From assembly GCA_965215355.1 (NCBI GenBank), contig CBDCDJ010000007.1, positions 1,798,001 through 1,862,000 of the forward strand: a DNA stretch of 64,000 nt, given 5' to 3'. The position numbers and the translations under genes were made by a program. Numbering within the stretch: position 1 is the first letter of the stretch; each line of letters opens with the position of its first letter. Of the stretch, positions 8,218 to 15,788 are shown piece by piece. Source of the DNA: CBDCDJ01 sp965215355 (GTDB lineage Bacteria; Deinococcota; Deinococci; Deinococcales; Trueperaceae). The notes beneath the pieces were generated by a model. The model did no database searches and had not been told where the DNA came from. It worked only from the letters and a program-made list of their open reading frames with translations.

Positions 8218-8898
8218 GTGATTCAGTTTCAAAACGTGACCAAAACTTACCCCAGCACCCACACCCACGCGCTGAAAGCCGTCGACTTTCGCATCCGCAA
8301 GGGCGAGTTCGTCTACATCACCGGGCACTCGGGAGCGGGCAAGTCGACGCTGCTGTCGCTCATCTTGCGCCGAGTCACGCCGACCGAGGGCAGCGTCTAC
8401 CTCATCGGCCAGGACATCAGCAAGGTGCGCGAGAGCAAGCTGCCGCTGCTGCGCCGCAAAATCGGCATGGTGTTTCAAGACCACCGGCTCCTGGGCGACC
8501 TGAGCGCCGTCGACAACCTGGTGTTCGCGCTGCGGGCTACCGGCGAGCGCGGCAACTACGAGCAACGCGCCACCTTGGCTTTGCGCCAGGTCGGACTGGC
8601 GCACAAGCGCAAGGCGAAACCCATCGAACTGAGTTTGGGCGAGCAGCAGCGGGTCGCCATCGCGCGGGCGCTCGTCACCAACGCGCCGCTGCTGCTCTGC
8701 GACGAACCCACCGGCAACTTGGACCCCGACACGAGTTGGGAAATCGTGGAACTCTTGAACGACCTGAACATCCGCGGCACGACCATCGTCGTTGCCACCC
8801 ACTCGCGCGACCTCGTCGACAGCTTGCGGCGGCGCACAATTGTCTTGCGCAACGGCCAAATCGTCCGTGACGACGAGCGGGGCGGGTACTCGCTGTAG
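8218..8898 (+). CDS. ftsE: cell-division ATP-binding protein FtsE
   Basis: 226 aa from GTG 8218, close to the usual 220-225; an upstream extension to 8128 has no family counterpart. Walker A is GHSGAGKST, the signature is LSLGEQQRVAIARAL and Walker B is LLLCDEPTGNLDP. FtsE pairs with the membrane protein FtsX at the divisome to control septal peptidoglycan hydrolases. Unusually, ftsX does not follow: the next gene is convergent and begins its stop codon a few bases away. The partner must therefore lie elsewhere. Confidence 0.9.
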   Translation: MIQFQNVTKTYPSTHTHALKAVDFRIRKGEFVYITGHSGAGKSTLLSLILRRVTPTEGSVYLIGQDISKVRESKLPLLRRKIGMVFQDHRLLGDLSAVDNLVFALRATGERGNYEQRATLALRQVGLAHKRKAKPIELSLGEQQRVAIARALVTNAPLLLCDEPTGNLDPDTSWEIVELLNDLNIRGTTIVVATHSRDLVDSLRRRTIVLRNGQIVRDDERGGYSL

Positions 8899-8903
8899 TA
8901 AGC

Positions 8904-9329
8904 TTAAGCCTCCACACCGCCCGAGCCGCCGAAGTCGTCGGTCATGCCGACCTGTTCGATGACTTCTTCGGCGATGAACAGAGGCGCGTCGCTGCGCACC
9001 GCCAGGGCCATCGCGTCGCTCGGGCGCGCGTCGATGTCGTACTCGATGCCTTTGGCCTCGAGCACGAGCCGGGAATAGTAAATGCCGTTTTGCAAACTGG
9101 TAATCTCGATGCGTTTGAGCTTGGCGTCCAGCATTTCGACGACCGACAACAGCAGGTCGTGCGTAAGGGGCCGTTCGAACTTTTCGTGCGCCTGGCCGAT
9201 GACGATTGACTGCGCCTGCAACGGGTCGATGGAGATAGGGACGATGTCCCCGTCGTCAGTCCCCAACAGCATCAGAAAATAGCTGCCGTCGCTGGCGACG
9301 GCGATGTCCTCGAGCGTGGCCTTGACCAT
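8904..9329 (-). CDS. bifunctional nuclease domain protein (DUF151)
   Basis: 141 aa. The conserved block RPSDAMALAVRSDAPLFIAEEV identifies the BFN/DUF151 family. Some homologues have DNase and RNase activity in vitro, but the bacterial physiological role is unsettled. The ATG is preceded by TAGACT at 7 nt with no Shine-Dalgarno, so it is probably leaderless. It is convergent with ftsE with almost no spacer. Confidence 0.88.
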   Translation of the reverse strand: MVKATLEDIAVASDGSYFLMLLGTDDGDIVPISIDPLQAQSIVIGQAHEKFERPLTHDLLLSVVEMLDAKLKRIEITSLQNGIYYSRLVLEAKGIEYDIDARPSDAMALAVRSDAPLFIAEEVIEQVGMTDDFGGSGGVEA

Positions 9330-9336
9330 AGAAAAC

Positions 9337-9342
9337 AGTCTA
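9337..9342 (-). promoter_or_regulatory. -10 box, leaderless bifunctional nuclease gene
   Basis: TAGACT read on the minus strand, 7 nt before ATG 9329. Confidence 0.5.
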
Positions 9343-9418
9343 CCCTACCGGCCCCGTCGCGTGGTCACGCGAACAGGCTTCGCACAGGGCAACGGCAAAG
9401 ACAGCTTGCATCCCTAAA

Positions 9419-9518
9419 TTGTCGTTGCGAGGGAGCGGCAGCTTTGAGGCACCTCAAACACCCCAATGCCAGCGCACTTCAAACGTTGGGATTGCTTCAC
9501 GTTCGGTCGCAACGACAA
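9419..9518. repeat. REP/MITE-like element with 12-bp inverted ends
   Basis: A 100-bp intergenic unit whose ends are a perfect 12-bp inverted repeat, TTGTCGTTGCGA (9419-9430) and TCGCAACGACAA (9507-9518). Inside are further partly complementary stretches. It codes for nothing. The end sequence resembles short dispersed 'TTGCGAGGGAGCG' palindromes found in many bacteria; only one copy is seen in this window. Confidence 0.6.
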
Positions 9519-9567
9519 AAACGACGCGTAGGCGCTGAGGTCACTGATCGGCTCGACTGGCGGAACC

Positions 9568-9810
9568 CTAAACCTCCGGCCGCACGGGCAGGTTGGCGAC
9601 GAAGACCATGCGGTCGCCCTGCTGCTCGAGCGTCACGTCGTAGTCGTTTTTCTCCGACGGAAAATACTTGCCGATGACTTCCAAGAGTTCGGTCTTGAGT
9701 TCTTCCATCTTGCCGGGGGTCAGCCCGGCGCGGTCGTAGGACAGCACGAGCTTGAGGCGCTCTTTGAGCTGGTCCTTGCTGCGCTTGCGGCCGAACAAAC
9801 CGCCGAACAT
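9568..9810 (-). CDS. minE: cell-division topological specificity factor MinE
   Basis: 80 aa. The N-terminal amphipathic segment FGGLFGRKRSKDQLKERLKLVLSYDRAGLTP is followed by the MEELKTELLEVIGKYF dimerisation region. MinE stimulates the MinD ATPase and drives the pole-to-pole or gradient localisation of the division inhibitor. Its ATG overlaps the minD stop by one base, so the two are translated together. Confidence 0.93.
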   Translation of the reverse strand: MFGGLFGRKRSKDQLKERLKLVLSYDRAGLTPGKMEELKTELLEVIGKYFPSEKNDYDVTLEQQGDRMVFVANLPVRPEV

Positions 9811-10619
9811 CAGCCGACCCCCAGCAGGCGGCGCAGCGCCGCCAGAAAGCCGCCGGGCGCGTCCATGTTCGGGTAGGGCACGTCCTCGCCGCGGATGCGC
9901 CGCGCGATGTCCCGGAACGCGGTGCCGGCACCGATTTTGGTGCCGTCGTCGAGACTCGCCGGGTTGCCGATGTTGGTCGAAATCAGGATTTTTTCGTCCT
10001 CGGGCACGATGCCGATGAGTTTGACGCCTAGAATCTCGAGCACGTCGCTGACCTCCAGCATGTCGCCGCGCTTGACCATCGCCGGGCGCAAGCGGTTGAT
10101 GATGAGTTTGACCTCGGTGATGCCTGTTGACTCCAGCAGGCCGATAATGCGGTCGGCGTCGCGCACCGAGGACACCTCCGGGTTGACCACCACGAGCGCG
10201 CCGTCGGCGGCGCAGGCGGCCGTCTGAAAACCCGACTCGATGCCCGCGGGCGAGTCGATGACGACGCGGTCGAACGCTTCTTCGTCGAGCAGCGCGGCAA
10301 CCGTTTCGCGCATCCGCTCCTCGCTCAGCGAACTCTTGTCTTTCGTCTGCGACGCGGCCAGCAAGTAGAGCGAGTCCACCCGCTTGTCGCGGATAAGCGC
10401 TTGCTTGAGTTTGCAGCGGCCCTCGAACACGTCGATGAGGTCGAAGACGACCCGACCTTCCAGGCCCATAACGGTGTCTAAGTTGCGCAGGCCCACGTCG
10501 GTGTCGATGACCACGACCTTTTCCCCACTCTGGGCCAGGGCCGCGCCCACGTTGGCGGTGGTCGTCGTCTTGCCGACGCCCCCCTTGCCCGAGGTCACCA
10601 CGATTGCTTTAGCGTCCAC
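9810..10619 (-). CDS. minD: septum-site determining ATPase MinD
   Basis: 269 aa. The deviant Walker A GKGGVGKTT at residues 11-19, switch regions DTDVGLRNLD and IDSPAGIE, and a C-terminal amphipathic segment are typical of MinD. It binds the membrane as an ATP dimer and positions MinC. The GTG start has GGAGGAGG 9 nt upstream. MinC is not adjacent: upstream lies a divergent DUF892 gene. Confidence 0.95.
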   Translation of the reverse strand: MDAKAIVVTSGKGGVGKTTTTANVGAALAQSGEKVVVIDTDVGLRNLDTVMGLEGRVVFDLIDVFEGRCKLKQALIRDKRVDSLYLLAASQTKDKSSLSEERMRETVAALLDEEAFDRVVIDSPAGIESGFQTAACAADGALVVVNPEVSSVRDADRIIGLLESTGITEVKLIINRLRPAMVKRGDMLEVSDVLEILGVKLIGIVPEDEKILISTNIGNPASLDDGTKIGAGTAFRDIARRIRGEDVPYPNMDAPGGFLAALRRLLGVG

Positions 10620-10734
10620 TTGTATAAGCCTCCTCCAGCACGTCGAACGTTCAAGGGCGAGCGCTTGGCAGCGGCCGCTCGGTGGTTTTTGTCCTTGGTC
10701 GACCCTTTAGCGGTCGACGCGGCAGTAACTCAGG

Positions 10735-10740
10735 ACTATA
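10735..10740 (-). promoter_or_regulatory. candidate -10 box for minDE
   Basis: TATAGT read on the minus strand about 115 bp before minD. The -35 is poor, and the intervening leader holds the good ribosome-binding site. Confidence 0.35.
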
Positions 10741-10847
10741 ACAAACTTGGCGCTGGGGGGATTAAAGGGTGAAGAGCGGACTCGTTCGTCAACCTCGAGC
10801 GACCCAACGGTCAGAAATCCGAACCGTACAACTCAAACGTGCGTCCT

Positions 10848-10904
10848 GTGCCGGGTGCCGCCCGGCACAAAGCGTGCGCGGCTGCAAAAGCGGGCGCGCA
10901 CGCT
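10848..10904. repeat. two consecutive perfect hairpins before the DUF892 gene
   Basis: Hairpin one is GTGCCGGG/CCCGGCAC (10848-10868, loop 5). Hairpin two is AGCGTGCGCG/CGCGCACGCT (10871-10904, loop 14), followed by TTTCT. They lie about 50 bp upstream of the DUF892 start and could act as a weak terminator or a leader structure. Confidence 0.5.
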
Positions 10905-10954
10905 TTCTAAACTTAAGGCTAGGGCCTTTGGCCCACAATCCGAAGGGGGACACC

Positions 10955-11449
10955 ATGAGCAACCAACAAGACTCGCTGTTGGCCTGGTTGAAAGACGCCC
11001 ACGCGCTCGAGCTGAACGCGGTGCAGACCTACCAGAACCACAGCAAAGACGCCGGCGAAAAAGGCTACCCGGCGTTGCAGCAGCGGCTCGAGCAGCACCT
11101 GGAAGAGTCACGACGCCACGCCGAGCAGGTCGAAACGTGTATCGAGCGCTTGAGCGGCAGCACCTCCGCAGCCAAAGACGCGCTCGGCGCGGTCAGCGGC
11201 TTTTTTCAGGCGCGGGGCTCAGGTCTCGCCGCCGACGAGGTCGTCAAAAACACGCTCGGCGACTACGCCGCCGAGGCGTTCGAAATCGCCTCGTACCGCT
11301 CGCTCGTCGCGGGGGCGCGCGACTTAGGCGACGAGGAAACGGCGCGGGTTTGCGAAAGCATCTTGCAAGACGAGGAGCGCATGGCCGAGTTTTTGCTGGG
11401 CCAAATCCCGATCGTCACCAAAGGCTTTCTCGACCGGCAAGCCGCCTAG
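10955..11449 (+). CDS. DUF892 ferritin-like protein (YciF type)
   Basis: 164 aa from ATG 10955, with AGGGGGA a few bases upstream; the longer in-frame ORF from 10769 has no signal. Helices with ELNAVQTYQNHSKDAG, QQRLEQHLEESRRHAEQVETC and a later EAFEIASYRSLV/LQDEERMAEFL repeat fit the four-helix ferritin-like DUF892 family, which is linked to stress responses. The Glu/His pattern would allow a di-metal site. Single gene, divergent from minD. Confidence 0.8.
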   Translation: MSNQQDSLLAWLKDAHALELNAVQTYQNHSKDAGEKGYPALQQRLEQHLEESRRHAEQVETCIERLSGSTSAAKDALGAVSGFFQARGSGLAADEVVKNTLGDYAAEAFEIASYRSLVAGARDLGDEETARVCESILQDEERMAEFLLGQIPIVTKGFLDRQAA

Positions 11450-11474
11450 CGCCGGGCACTGGGACAAAACGAGG

Positions 11475-12722
11475 TCAGGGGGGCGAGGGTGAACCGTCTT
11501 CGCCCTCGAGCCGCCCGTAAAGCAGCGTGAAAGGCGTGCTGGTCGCGCCGAAGGCCAGCACCGAGGCCGCCACGACGAGGCTGCACACGTTCCAAATGAG
11601 GTCGCTCCCCAGACGCTCCGCGGCGAGCGCGGCGTAAAACACCGCCGCCACCCCCACGGGGCCGAACCAGCCGACGAACAGCGCGTCGGCGCGGCGCGGC
11701 AAGGGCAACGACGGCCGGAGGAGAAACACCATCGGCAGGCGGCGCAGCAGGAGCAAGAGGCAGGCGAACCCCAACCCCGACCAGCCCAGCTCGAGCCAGC
11801 CCTGCCAGGGCAACGCCAAGCCGAACAGCATCAAAACGGGAAACGAGACCAGGCGGTTGACCACCTCTTGCGCGGCCGCCTGCTCGTCCTCTTCGGGTTC
11901 GCCCGCCGCCCGGTTGAAACCCAGACCGGCGGTGAAGACCGCCAAGACGCCGTTGCCGCCGGCCAACGCCACCCCGGCGAGCACCGTCGCGGTGAGCGCC
12001 ACCGTCACGGTAAACAGCGACGACGTTTCTACAAAGTCGCGCCGTTCGGCCCACCGCTGCGCCCGGCCCGCCGCGTAGCCGAGCAGGTAGCCCGTCACGG
12101 CGGCGGCGAGCACCTCCCACACCAGGACGCGCGTGAGCCAGGTCACGAAGGCCTCGCTCGGTGCCCGCTCCAACATCAGCAGGCACAAAAACACGAGTGG
12201 GTAAGCGCCGCCGTCGTTGGCCCCGGCCTCGCCGGAAAGCAAGTTGCGCAGCCGCGCCGGGATGTTTTGCTTGGCCGTTTCGCCGGTCACGATGGTCCCC
12301 GACACGACCGGGTCGGTGGGCGTGAGGATCGCGCCGACGAGCAGCCCCAACCAGAACGGCACGTCGAGCAGCCACCAAGCCAGCAGCCCGCTCACCGACC
12401 ACATAAGAAGCAGCCCCGGCCCCAGCAACGTCGCCAGGGCCGAAGCGTTTTTTGAAAAATAACCCTGGGGCAAGCGCAGCGCCGTCGCCATCACCGACAC
12501 GGCGACGGTCAGGCGGGCGGCCTGCTCGAGCAAGCCACGCGGGCTACCCCAGTCCTCGAGCGCCAACAGCCCAAAACCGAGCGGGCCCAGCCCCACGCCC
12601 AGCGCCAGCGCCAGCATCGGTTCGGAAACGAGGTAAGCCTTGCGCTTGACGAACCCCGACAGCAGACTGAGCGCCAGCGTGAGCGCGCCGAGCGCCAAGA
12701 GGACGAGGTTTAAGTCAGACAC
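11475..12722 (-). CDS. CPA1-type cation:proton antiporter
   Basis: 415 aa with about 12 hydrophobic segments. TPTDPVVS (134-141) and GANDGGAYP with N169-D170 are the ion-binding unwound-helix and Asn-Asp motifs of CPA1 Na+/H+ exchangers. There is no TrkA-C or other cytoplasmic tail beyond a short hydrophilic end. It would exchange monovalent cations for protons in the inner membrane. The GTG start has only a weak ribosome-binding site. Convergent with the DUF892 gene. Confidence 0.85.
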   Translation of the reverse strand: MSDLNLVLLALGALTLALSLLSGFVKRKAYLVSEPMLALALGVGLGPLGFGLLALEDWGSPRGLLEQAARLTVAVSVMATALRLPQGYFSKNASALATLLGPGLLLMWSVSGLLAWWLLDVPFWLGLLVGAILTPTDPVVSGTIVTGETAKQNIPARLRNLLSGEAGANDGGAYPLVFLCLLMLERAPSEAFVTWLTRVLVWEVLAAAVTGYLLGYAAGRAQRWAERRDFVETSSLFTVTVALTATVLAGVALAGGNGVLAVFTAGLGFNRAAGEPEEDEQAAAQEVVNRLVSFPVLMLFGLALPWQGWLELGWSGLGFACLLLLLRRLPMVFLLRPSLPLPRRADALFVGWFGPVGVAAVFYAALAAERLGSDLIWNVCSLVVAASVLAFGATSTPFTLLYGRLEGEDGSPSPP

Positions 12723-12841
12723 GCTGCACCGCGGGCCGCTCGAGCGTCGGTTTTGTGTTCGTCATGTGCCCCCCGTAGAGCTTCAGTCCGTCCAGCACTC
12801 TACAAGAATTCTACACGTACAAAGCGGCTCGAGGCGGCAAC

Positions 12842-12869
12842 AAAAAAGGCGGGGCGTAAACGCCCCGCC
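12842..12869 (-). terminator. rho-independent terminator of the lipoprotein hydrolase
   Basis: Read on the minus strand: GGCGGGGCG, loop TTTA, CGCCCCGCC, then TTTTTTG. It lies directly after the stop of the 12885-13769 gene. Confidence 0.9.
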
Positions 12870-12884
12870 GGTCGCTAGCGAATT

Positions 12885-13769
12885 TTACTGAATGCCCGCC
12901 GCCCAGTCCAGGATCGCCCGGTTCGCTTGGTCGGCCGCTTCGTAAATCGCCGCGTGCGACGCGCCGTCCAAAATGACCAGCTGCGAGTTGAGGATGCCGT
13001 CTTTCATCATCTGGGCAATCTCGAACGGGTAGAGCGAGTCGGCGAGACCGACCAGAATCAGGGTGGGCACGGTGATTTCAGCAAGGGTCGGCTGCGAGTC
13101 GGGGCGGTTGGCGAGCGCCTTGGCACCGGCCAGGGCACCGTTAGTTGAAGCTTGTTTGATGATGCCGGTCAAAAAGTCGGCTTGGTCGGGCTGGTTCATG
13201 CGCGTTTCACCGGTCAGCATGTCTTTGAGGAGCACCGGCACGAGCGCGTCGACGCCTTGGCTTTGGACGAGTTCGGCGACGCCGTTCCACAGCCCCGCTT
13301 CGGGCGGCATGGCGGGCGCGGCGATGGTGTCGATGAGGATGAGACCCTTGAAGCGCGTGGGCGCTTGGCGGTACATCTCAAAAACGATGGGTCCGCCCAT
13401 CGACATGCCGCCGACGATGGCTTGTTGCACGCCGAGTTCGTCCATCAGTGCGAGCATGTCCTCAGCGTAGGTTTGAATAGTCGCCGTGTCGTCCGGCGCT
13501 TCGCTCACGCCGTAACCGCGCAGCGTCGGCGTGATGACCTGGTACTCGGCGGCGAGCGCGTCGCGGTTTTTAGAAAAAAGCTCCTCGGACAGCGGGTAGC
13601 CGTGAACGAGCAGCAGCGGCTCACCCGAGCCCGTCACCTGGTAGTGAATGCGCGCGCCGTCGGGGCGCTCGAGAAAGCCTTCGGTCGGTGCGGTCTCCGT
13701 TTGGGCCGCCGCACAAGCCGTGAGCAAAACGGTCGCGAGTAGCAAAATGACAGCGTTGAAACGTTTCAT
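12885..13769 (-). CDS. lipoprotein alpha/beta hydrolase
   Basis: 294 aa. A signal peptide ending in LLTAC (lipobox, Cys19) predicts a membrane-anchored, exported lipoprotein. The hydrolase core has HGYPLSE (oxyanion), GMSMGG with nucleophile S123, D in VGLADSLYP and H in GASHAAIYE. It resembles esterase and proline-iminopeptidase-like hydrolases; the substrate is unknown. AAGGAGG 3 nt before ATG is a strong ribosome-binding site, and a terminator follows, so it is a single-gene unit. Confidence 0.85.
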   Translation of the reverse strand: MKRFNAVILLLATVLLTACAAAQTETAPTEGFLERPDGARIHYQVTGSGEPLLLVHGYPLSEELFSKNRDALAAEYQVITPTLRGYGVSEAPDDTATIQTYAEDMLALMDELGVQQAIVGGMSMGGPIVFEMYRQAPTRFKGLILIDTIAAPAMPPEAGLWNGVAELVQSQGVDALVPVLLKDMLTGETRMNQPDQADFLTGIIKQASTNGALAGAKALANRPDSQPTLAEITVPTLILVGLADSLYPFEIAQMMKDGILNSQLVILDGASHAAIYEAADQANRAILDWAAGIQ

Positions 13770-14090
13770 GATCCTCCTTGAAAAAAGGTGAGTCGGATTT
13801 GTTGTTCGACATTCGTTTCAGCGTTCAGAAGTGGCGGCTCAAATTTTCACCCCCCGGTGTCATGCTGAAGCATCAACCCAACTAGGTTGTACTCCAATAG
13901 CTTGTGTCCAGCACAAACCACAGGATAAGCAGCGCAATGGTACGGGACTGTAGGTGAGGCTAAACTGTAGGTGAGGCTAAGTTGTGGATACCGTAACTTT
14001 CGTGCGCTCGGAAATTCTCAAAGTCGGACATCACTCGTGTTCACTGCTGTGTTTGTGCAGGCTGTTTGTACAGAGCAGGCAACGGACTTT
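13770..14090. other. gene-free spacer with a tandem duplication
   Basis: No coding potential is seen. It contains the 17-bp tandem duplication at 13947-13980 and nothing resembling a terminator or RNA gene. Confidence 0.5.
13947..13980. repeat. 17-bp perfect tandem duplication
   Basis: ACTGTAGGTGAGGCTAA occurs twice in direct succession in the spacer downstream of yeiH. Confidence 0.9.
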
Positions 14091-15110
14091 TCAGAGCTGC
14101 ACGAAAGCCGTGTAAAGCCCCGCAACCACAAGAATGGCCGCGAAACCGAGCACGCCCAGGCGCAGCGCGCCGCCGCCGATGCGCCGCAGCACGCCGAAGT
14201 CCACGCCTAAGCCAATCCCGGCCATCGCCGTCGCGGTGAGCAGGACGCTTGTCGTCTCGAGCACCCCCACCAGCGGCCCCGGCAGCAGCCCGAGGCTGTT
14301 GAGAAGCCCGACGGCGAGAAAACCTACCAAAAAGCCGGGCACGAGCGGCGGACGTTCCGCCGGGGTCAGGGCGGCGTCGCCGCGGCCCGCGTCCCGCCGC
14401 AGCAAGGTGCCCAGCACGAGCAGGACCGGGGCGAGCAGCGCCACCCGCGTGAGCTTGGTCAGGGTGGCGATGTCGAGTGCCTCGGCCCCCTGCGCCGCGC
14501 CCGCCGCGAGCACGTGCCCGACCGCGTGCAGCGTCGCGCCCGTCATCATGCCGTACTGCGCCGGACTCCAGGCCAGCAGCGTCCCCAACAGGCTGTAGCC
14601 CAGCACGCCCAGCGTGCCGAGCAAGCTCACGATGCCCACCGACACTGAGACCTCGTCGTCGTTCGCTTTGATGACCGGTACGGCCGCGGCGACGGCCGCC
14701 GCGCCGCAGATGCTTGAGCCCACCGCCAGCGCCAAGCGCAGACCGCGCGACAAACCCAGCCACTTGCCCAGGCGCTCCATCGCCAGCAAACTCGTCGTGA
14801 CAACGAGCAGGTCCAGCAGCAGCACAGTTGGCCCGGCCCGGTACAGCAAGACGAAGTCGAGCCGGACGCCGAGCAGGATGACGCCCGCATTCAGCAACGT
14901 CTTCGCCGAAAACCTCGCGCCGGGCGCGGCACGTTCCGGCAGCCCGAACAGCGCCCGCCACAGCAAACCGAGCACCAGGGCGAGGCCGAGCGTGCCGAGC
15001 AGGTGCAAGCCCGGCAGCGCGTCCAGCAGGTAAGCGAGCAGGGTGAGGGCGGCGGTGAGGAGAAGGCCAGTTAAAAGCGTGGGAGTCGGCAGTGCAAGGC
15101 GACGGTTCAC
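14091..15110 (-). CDS. YeiH-family (UPF0324) membrane transporter
   Basis: 339 aa with about ten hydrophobic segments. GSSICGAAAVAA and TGATLHAVGHVLAAG are hallmarks of the YeiH/UPF0324 family, annotated as putative sulfate or sulfur-compound exporters in the inner membrane; direct biochemical support is limited. The GTG start is preceded by TAGGCT at 7 nt, so it is possibly leaderless. Confidence 0.88.
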   Translation of the reverse strand: MNRRLALPTPTLLTGLLLTAALTLLAYLLDALPGLHLLGTLGLALVLGLLWRALFGLPERAAPGARFSAKTLLNAGVILLGVRLDFVLLYRAGPTVLLLDLLVVTTSLLAMERLGKWLGLSRGLRLALAVGSSICGAAAVAAAVPVIKANDDEVSVSVGIVSLLGTLGVLGYSLLGTLLAWSPAQYGMMTGATLHAVGHVLAAGAAQGAEALDIATLTKLTRVALLAPVLLVLGTLLRRDAGRGDAALTPAERPPLVPGFLVGFLAVGLLNSLGLLPGPLVGVLETTSVLLTATAMAGIGLGVDFGVLRRIGGGALRLGVLGFAAILVVAGLYTAFVQL

Positions 15111-15117
15111 AGCGCCA

Positions 15118-15123
15118 AGCCTA
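15118..15123 (-). promoter_or_regulatory. -10 box, leaderless yeiH-like gene
   Basis: TAGGCT read on the minus strand, 7 nt before GTG 15110. Confidence 0.45.
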
Positions 15124-15243
15124 AGTCCGTCGGGACGCGGGTGTCAACTCAAATTCGCACTCTGCACCCGAGACCGGGACTCGAGCCGCCCGACCGGCGG
15201 GGTGCGCAGGGCGACCCGACAAAAGCTGAGCATCTGCCTTTCG

Positions 15244-15786
15244 TCAGTCCCGGGCGGCGCGCTTGCTCAAGTTGAAGTCCGGCCCGCCGTAAAACAGTTT
15301 CCAGCCCATGATCGTCGCCCAGTGCAGCGCGACCGGTGCCCACAGCGAGCCGGTCGCCAGGTAGGCGAGCGTGCAAGCCGTTCCCAGCAGCGCGACGATT
15401 GCCAAAAACGCTCCGCGGTAAAAGATGCGCCGCGACCAGGGCCACGCGACCAGGGCCAGGAGCGGGTGAGCGGCGACGAAGACGAGCAGCGCGGCGCCGC
15501 TCCACAAGACGCGCGCGGTGAGCGAGACGTCTTCGGACGGGTGCGGCACCGGCAACACGCGGTAGACGATTTCTTCGGGCAGGCTCGGCGTGACGACGGC
15601 AACGAGCGCGAGCAGCACAATGTTTGAAAACGGCAAACGGACGAGCGCAAACTTGAACAGTCGGGTGCGGCGCAGAATCACAAAGGTAAGGGCGGCAAAA
15701 ACTGCGAACAGCACAAACGTCGCGAGCCAGCCGCTCGAGTCAGGCAGGGTGAAAAAGGCGGCCCTGAGGCGGTCGGCGAGCAGCAA
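15244..15786 (-). CDS. CPBP-family intramembrane glutamic protease
   Basis: 180 aa and strongly hydrophobic. EEIVYR (E71, E72, R76), H107 in FVAAHPLL and H155 in ALHWATI are the active-site residues of the CAAX/CPBP (Rce1/ABI) protease family. In bacteria these cleave membrane proteins or protect against and process bacteriocins. The TTG start lies 2 bp after the stop of the ATP-grasp gene, so the two form an operon. Confidence 0.82.
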   Translation of the reverse strand: MLLADRLRAAFFTLPDSSGWLATFVLFAVFAALTFVILRRTRLFKFALVRLPFSNIVLLALVAVVTPSLPEEIVYRVLPVPHPSEDVSLTARVLWSGAALLVFVAAHPLLALVAWPWSRRIFYRGAFLAIVALLGTACTLAYLATGSLWAPVALHWATIMGWKLFYGGPDFNLSKRAARD

Positions 15787-15788
15787 GG

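Noticed and set aside
9419..9518. Possible CRISPR repeat-spacer unit
   Set aside because: Only one inverted pair exists; there are no regularly spaced direct repeats here or elsewhere in the window, and no cas genes.
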